From Halolacustris sp051744345 (GTDB lineage: Bacteria; Actinomycetota; Humimicrobiia; Humimicrobiales; Humimicrobiaceae), in NCBI GenBank assembly GCA_051744345.1, contig JBNJCW010000073.1, forward strand, positions 1-8,393: 8,393 bases of DNA, in the 5' to 3' direction. The notes under the pieces are model-generated. The model was not told the DNA's origin. It ran no database searches and worked only from the letters and a program-made list of their open reading frames with translations. Made by a program: the position numbers and the translations under genes. Shown here in pieces: positions 6,961 through 8,393 of the stretch (within the stretch, counting starts at the first letter, position 1; the number at the start of each line of letters is the position of its first letter).

Positions 6961-7094
6961 CTGCATTTATATTTATATGCAGCAGGTTAAGCCGGCAGAT
7001 TTTTATGCAGTAAAGCTTTAAAATAAAGCTATTGCCCGGACTGCTGTAACCGGGTTTGGCCTGCCGGAATGGGTGGTTATAAAGAATCCCGGCA
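6961..7094 (+). other. Cluster of inverted repeats, possible structured RNA after pcrA
   Basis: On the plus strand the region can fold as follows. A hairpin pairs CTGCAT (6961-6966) with ATGCAG (6977-6982). A closing stem pairs CCGGCAG (6992-6998) with CTGCCGG (7061-7067). It encloses two hairpins: AGCTTTA/TAAAGCT (7014-7020, 7024-7030) and CCCGG/CCGGG (7035-7039, 7050-7054). Alternative pairings exist: TGCCGG (7062-7067) with CCGGCA (7089-7094), and CTGCAT (6961-6966) with ATGCAG (7005-7010). No T tract follows, so it is not an ordinary terminator. A folded 3' untranslated region, a small RNA or a relic of a repeat element are all possible; no known RNA family is recognised. Confidence 0.35.
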
Positions 7095-7144
7095 TGTGGC
7101 ATTTAGGAAAATTAGATAAATTGACAGCCTGCTTAAGGTTTCTT

Positions 7145-7188
7145 CGGATACGGGTTTGGGATTTTGGCTAGCTTAATACCTGTATCCG
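7145..7188. repeat. 11-base-pair inverted repeat flanked by short direct repeats
   Basis: CGGATACGGGT (7145-7155) pairs with ACCTGTATCCG (7178-7188) with a single G-T pair and a 22-base loop that contains the palindrome GCTAGC. TTTCTT stands on both sides (7139-7144 and 7189-7194). AAGGT (7135-7139) and ACCTT (7200-7204) could extend the stem. On the plus strand the trailing TTTCTTT makes it a possible weak terminator for pcrA. The flanking direct repeats could instead mark a tiny inserted hairpin. The pairing is seen; the role is unknown. Confidence 0.5.
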
Positions 7189-7236
7189 TTTCTTTGATGA
7201 CCTTCCCTGATTTACATATATTAGGACTTTTTGTTT

Positions 7237-7256
7237 AAAAGGTTGGCCAATCTTTT
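7237..7256. terminator. Weak bidirectional terminator-like palindrome
   Basis: AAAAGGTT (7237-7244) and AATCTTTT (7249-7256) flank the four bases GGCC and pair with one G-T match. T runs lie on the exit side for both strands (7253-7257 on plus; the complement of 7237-7240 on minus). The stem is poor in GC, so termination would be weak. It lies 95 bases beyond the transposase stop and could serve that gene. Confidence 0.3.
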
Positions 7257-7351
7257 TGCTATCATCAAAAATTCAAGATACTTCTGCCGCCCCAAAGATA
7301 TAAACCGAAGTTCCTGTAAAAATTATAGAGAAATTCAGCAATAGCGGGCAT

Positions 7352-8393
7352 TTAGCCGGTTTCAGAGCTCTTTTTATGTCTACTTTTTCTTTTCTCCAGA
7401 TTAAGACCTAAAAGCTCAAATGCTTTGGCTTGGGTTTTGTTTGGCCTGGTGGTAAGGCTAAAAGGGGGAATTTCTTTGATAGATGGTATCCAGGCATCGT
7501 TTTTAACCATGGCAGAAAGCTCTGAGAGAAGAGTCTGAAAACTGTGTACCGCTGTCCCATCAGCCAAGGTTTTGGTAGATGCCTTAGCAAGGGCATCTTT
7601 AGAGCGAAGTGCGGGAAGTACCGGGGAACCATCCTGGTGTGCACCCGGAAACTGGTCATCAAATATTAGGGGCGCCCAGGCTTTTCTTAGGTGCCACTCC
7701 ACATAGTAGGCAAGCATGCATAAAAAGATGTGGGCACGCACCCTATCTTCCAGACGATGGTGGATAGGCCGGACCTTAAGATCCACACCCTTTAGGGTAC
7801 GGAAAGCCTTCTCTGCGGCTGATAGGCTCTTGTAGTTTGATACAAGCTTATCTGCCGGCCACTTCTCTTTGGGGACACTGCTTCGAAGTACATAGAACCC
7901 ATCCAGGGCGGCTTCGGCTGCAATGCTTTGGCGCTTTCTTTTATAGGAAAATTTACCCTTGGCTATGTCAAAGCTAAAATGCTTGGCCATCTTGTATTTG
8001 TTAGATACCCTTCCCACTGCCTGGCCGATCTTTGCTTCCTCTTTTAGCCTTCCTGAAGATACCCTCTTACATATTTCATCAAGCTTTTTTTCGGTGGCTA
8101 AAAGAAGCTCCAGCCTTTTTTTAAGCCTTTCCTGGGCCAGATAGGGGTTTTTACAAACGATAAGCCTCTCCCCAGGATAACGGGGGGAGGTTATCTCTGC
8201 CAGATTCATATGGTCAAACAAAGATAGCTGGAGGCTTCCCTCTTCTACCAGCTTTTTAACCGAGACATTCCTTAGGGCGGTAACCCAGTCGATGCCTCCG
8301 GCCTCCTTTAGCTTATCAATCTTTCCCTGGGTGAGCATCCCCCTGTCTCCTGCGGCAACAAAGCGCTCTATCCCAAAGCGCTTCTTTAGCTTA
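7352..8393 (-). CDS. IS1634-type (IS4 superfamily) DDE transposase, 5' end outside window
   Basis: The reading frame runs off the right edge of the window. 346 residues of the C-terminal part are visible (the first base pair of the window edge is mid-codon). ATG 8338 is internal, because the frame continues upstream with GIERFVAAGDRGM, where the second catalytic Asp is encoded at 8345-8347. The catalytic Glu is in the Y-2-x-3-E-6-K motif, YKSLSAAEKAFRTLK, at visible residues 187-201. Tyr, Glu and Lys are kept, while the usual Arg is Leu. VRPIHHRLEDRVRAHIFLCM follows, typical of IS1634-family enzymes. The first catalytic Asp lies outside the window. The visible frame has no stop or frameshift, so the copy may be intact. 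Codon use (AGG, CTT/CTA) resembles the host genes, suggesting long residence or a related source. It cuts and moves its own DNA element and has no functional tie to the neighbouring genes. Confidence 0.88.
   Translation of the reverse strand, partial: KLKKRFGIERFVAAGDRGMLTQGKIDKLKEAGGIDWVTALRNVSVKKLVEEGSLQLSLFDHMNLAEITSPRYPGERLIVCKNPYLAQERLKKRLELLLATEKKLDEICKRVSSGRLKEEAKIGQAVGRVSNKYKMAKHFSFDIAKGKFSYKRKRQSIAAEAALDGFYVLRSSVPKEKWPADKLVSNYKSLSAAEKAFRTLKGVDLKVRPIHHRLEDRVRAHIFLCMLAYYVEWHLRKAWAPLIFDDQFPGAHQDGSPVLPALRSKDALAKASTKTLADGTAVHSFQTLLSELSAMVKNDAWIPSIKEIPPFSLTTRPNKTQAKAFELLGLNLEKRKSRHKKSSETG
7352..8393 (-). mobile_element. Insertion sequence of IS1634 type, partial
   Basis: Minimal extent only, set by the transposase coding region. 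The left end must lie somewhere in 6942-7351 and the right end lies beyond the window, so neither terminal inverted repeats nor target-site duplication can be confirmed. Insertion is downstream of pcrA in a convergent orientation, a position that spares the housekeeping genes. Confidence 0.75.

Larger units (their letters stand above)
6942..7351. other. Gene-free interval between pcrA and the transposase
   Basis: No open frame here resembles a protein, and I see no tRNA or rRNA. It separates two convergent genes, so it should contain the end of the pcrA transcript, the end of the transposase transcript and the left boundary of the insertion sequence. Several inverted repeats are present and listed separately (6961-7094, 7145-7188, 7237-7256), but none is a textbook intrinsic terminator. 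The exact boundary of the mobile element cannot be set because its other end is outside the window. Confidence 0.7.

Noticed and set aside
7035..7056. CCCGG...CCGGG hairpin as the pcrA terminator
   Set aside because: The stem is only five pairs (six with a G-T pair) and is followed by TTTGGCC rather than a T tract. It fits better as part of the larger fold.
6770..7102. Minus-strand frame of 110 codons covering the pcrA end and part of the gap
   Set aside because: Half of it is antisense to the conserved PcrA Tudor-like domain, the rest covers inverted repeats, and the protein has no recognisable features.
7121..7151. TTGACA at 7121-7126 as a promoter
   Set aside because: The -35 box is perfect, but the sequence 16-19 bases downstream (around TCGGAT) is a poor -10. 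No plus-strand gene follows, only the convergent transposase.
7959..8144. Plus-strand frame of 61 codons opposite the transposase
   Set aside because: It is Ser/Leu-rich, has no ribosome site, and lies fully antisense to conserved transposase sequence.
1..8393. A CRISPR array, toxin-antitoxin pair, defence island or new enzyme system
   Set aside because: I looked for spaced direct repeats, small paired genes and unfamiliar conserved frames on both strands. All large frames are assigned to known families and no regularly spaced repeats occur.

Overview
The window is a compact bacterial chromosome segment. Six complete or nearly complete housekeeping genes on the plus strand follow the 3' end of groEL. 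At the right edge is an insertion sequence facing the opposite way. Arg codons are mostly AGG/AGA and ATA is common for Ile, in the host genes and in the visible transposase alike. The GuaB3-type IMP dehydrogenase, a PcrA with its C-terminal Tudor-like domain and a GroEL ending in Gly-Gly-Met repeats suggest a Gram-positive-related or deep-branching lineage, perhaps an early-branching actinobacterium. This placement is an inference from gene types only and is weak.

Layout. Positions 2-133 are the GroEL C-terminus, closed by a clear intrinsic terminator (142-175). A candidate promoter (196-224) then starts a tightly packed unit: plsY (256-903), guaB3 (904-2061), guaA (2068-3618) and a small AroQ chorismate mutase gene (3642-3923). 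Gaps in this unit are 0-23 bases. A well-formed sigma70-type promoter (3929-3956) lies just after the mutase gene and drives a short-form DAHP synthase (3995-4783), whose 3' end overlaps or nearly abuts pcrA (4752 or 4794 to 6941). Positions 6942-7351 hold no convincing gene but several inverted repeats that could fold as RNA. From 7352 to the right edge, on the minus strand, is the C-terminal part of an IS1634-type DDE transposase whose start lies beyond the window.

How the genes fit together. GuaB3 and GuaA would carry out the two steps from IMP to GMP. PlsY makes lysophosphatidic acid for membrane lipids. DAHP synthase opens the shikimate pathway, and chorismate mutase commits its product to Phe/Tyr. 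PcrA is a general repair and replication-conflict helicase. The proteins are recognisable members of known families. I see no defence system, CRISPR array, secondary-metabolite cluster or clearly new protein system. The least explained parts are the structured 410-base gap after pcrA, the GuaB3 that keeps its catalytic Cys, and the split arrangement of chorismate mutase and DAHP synthase.
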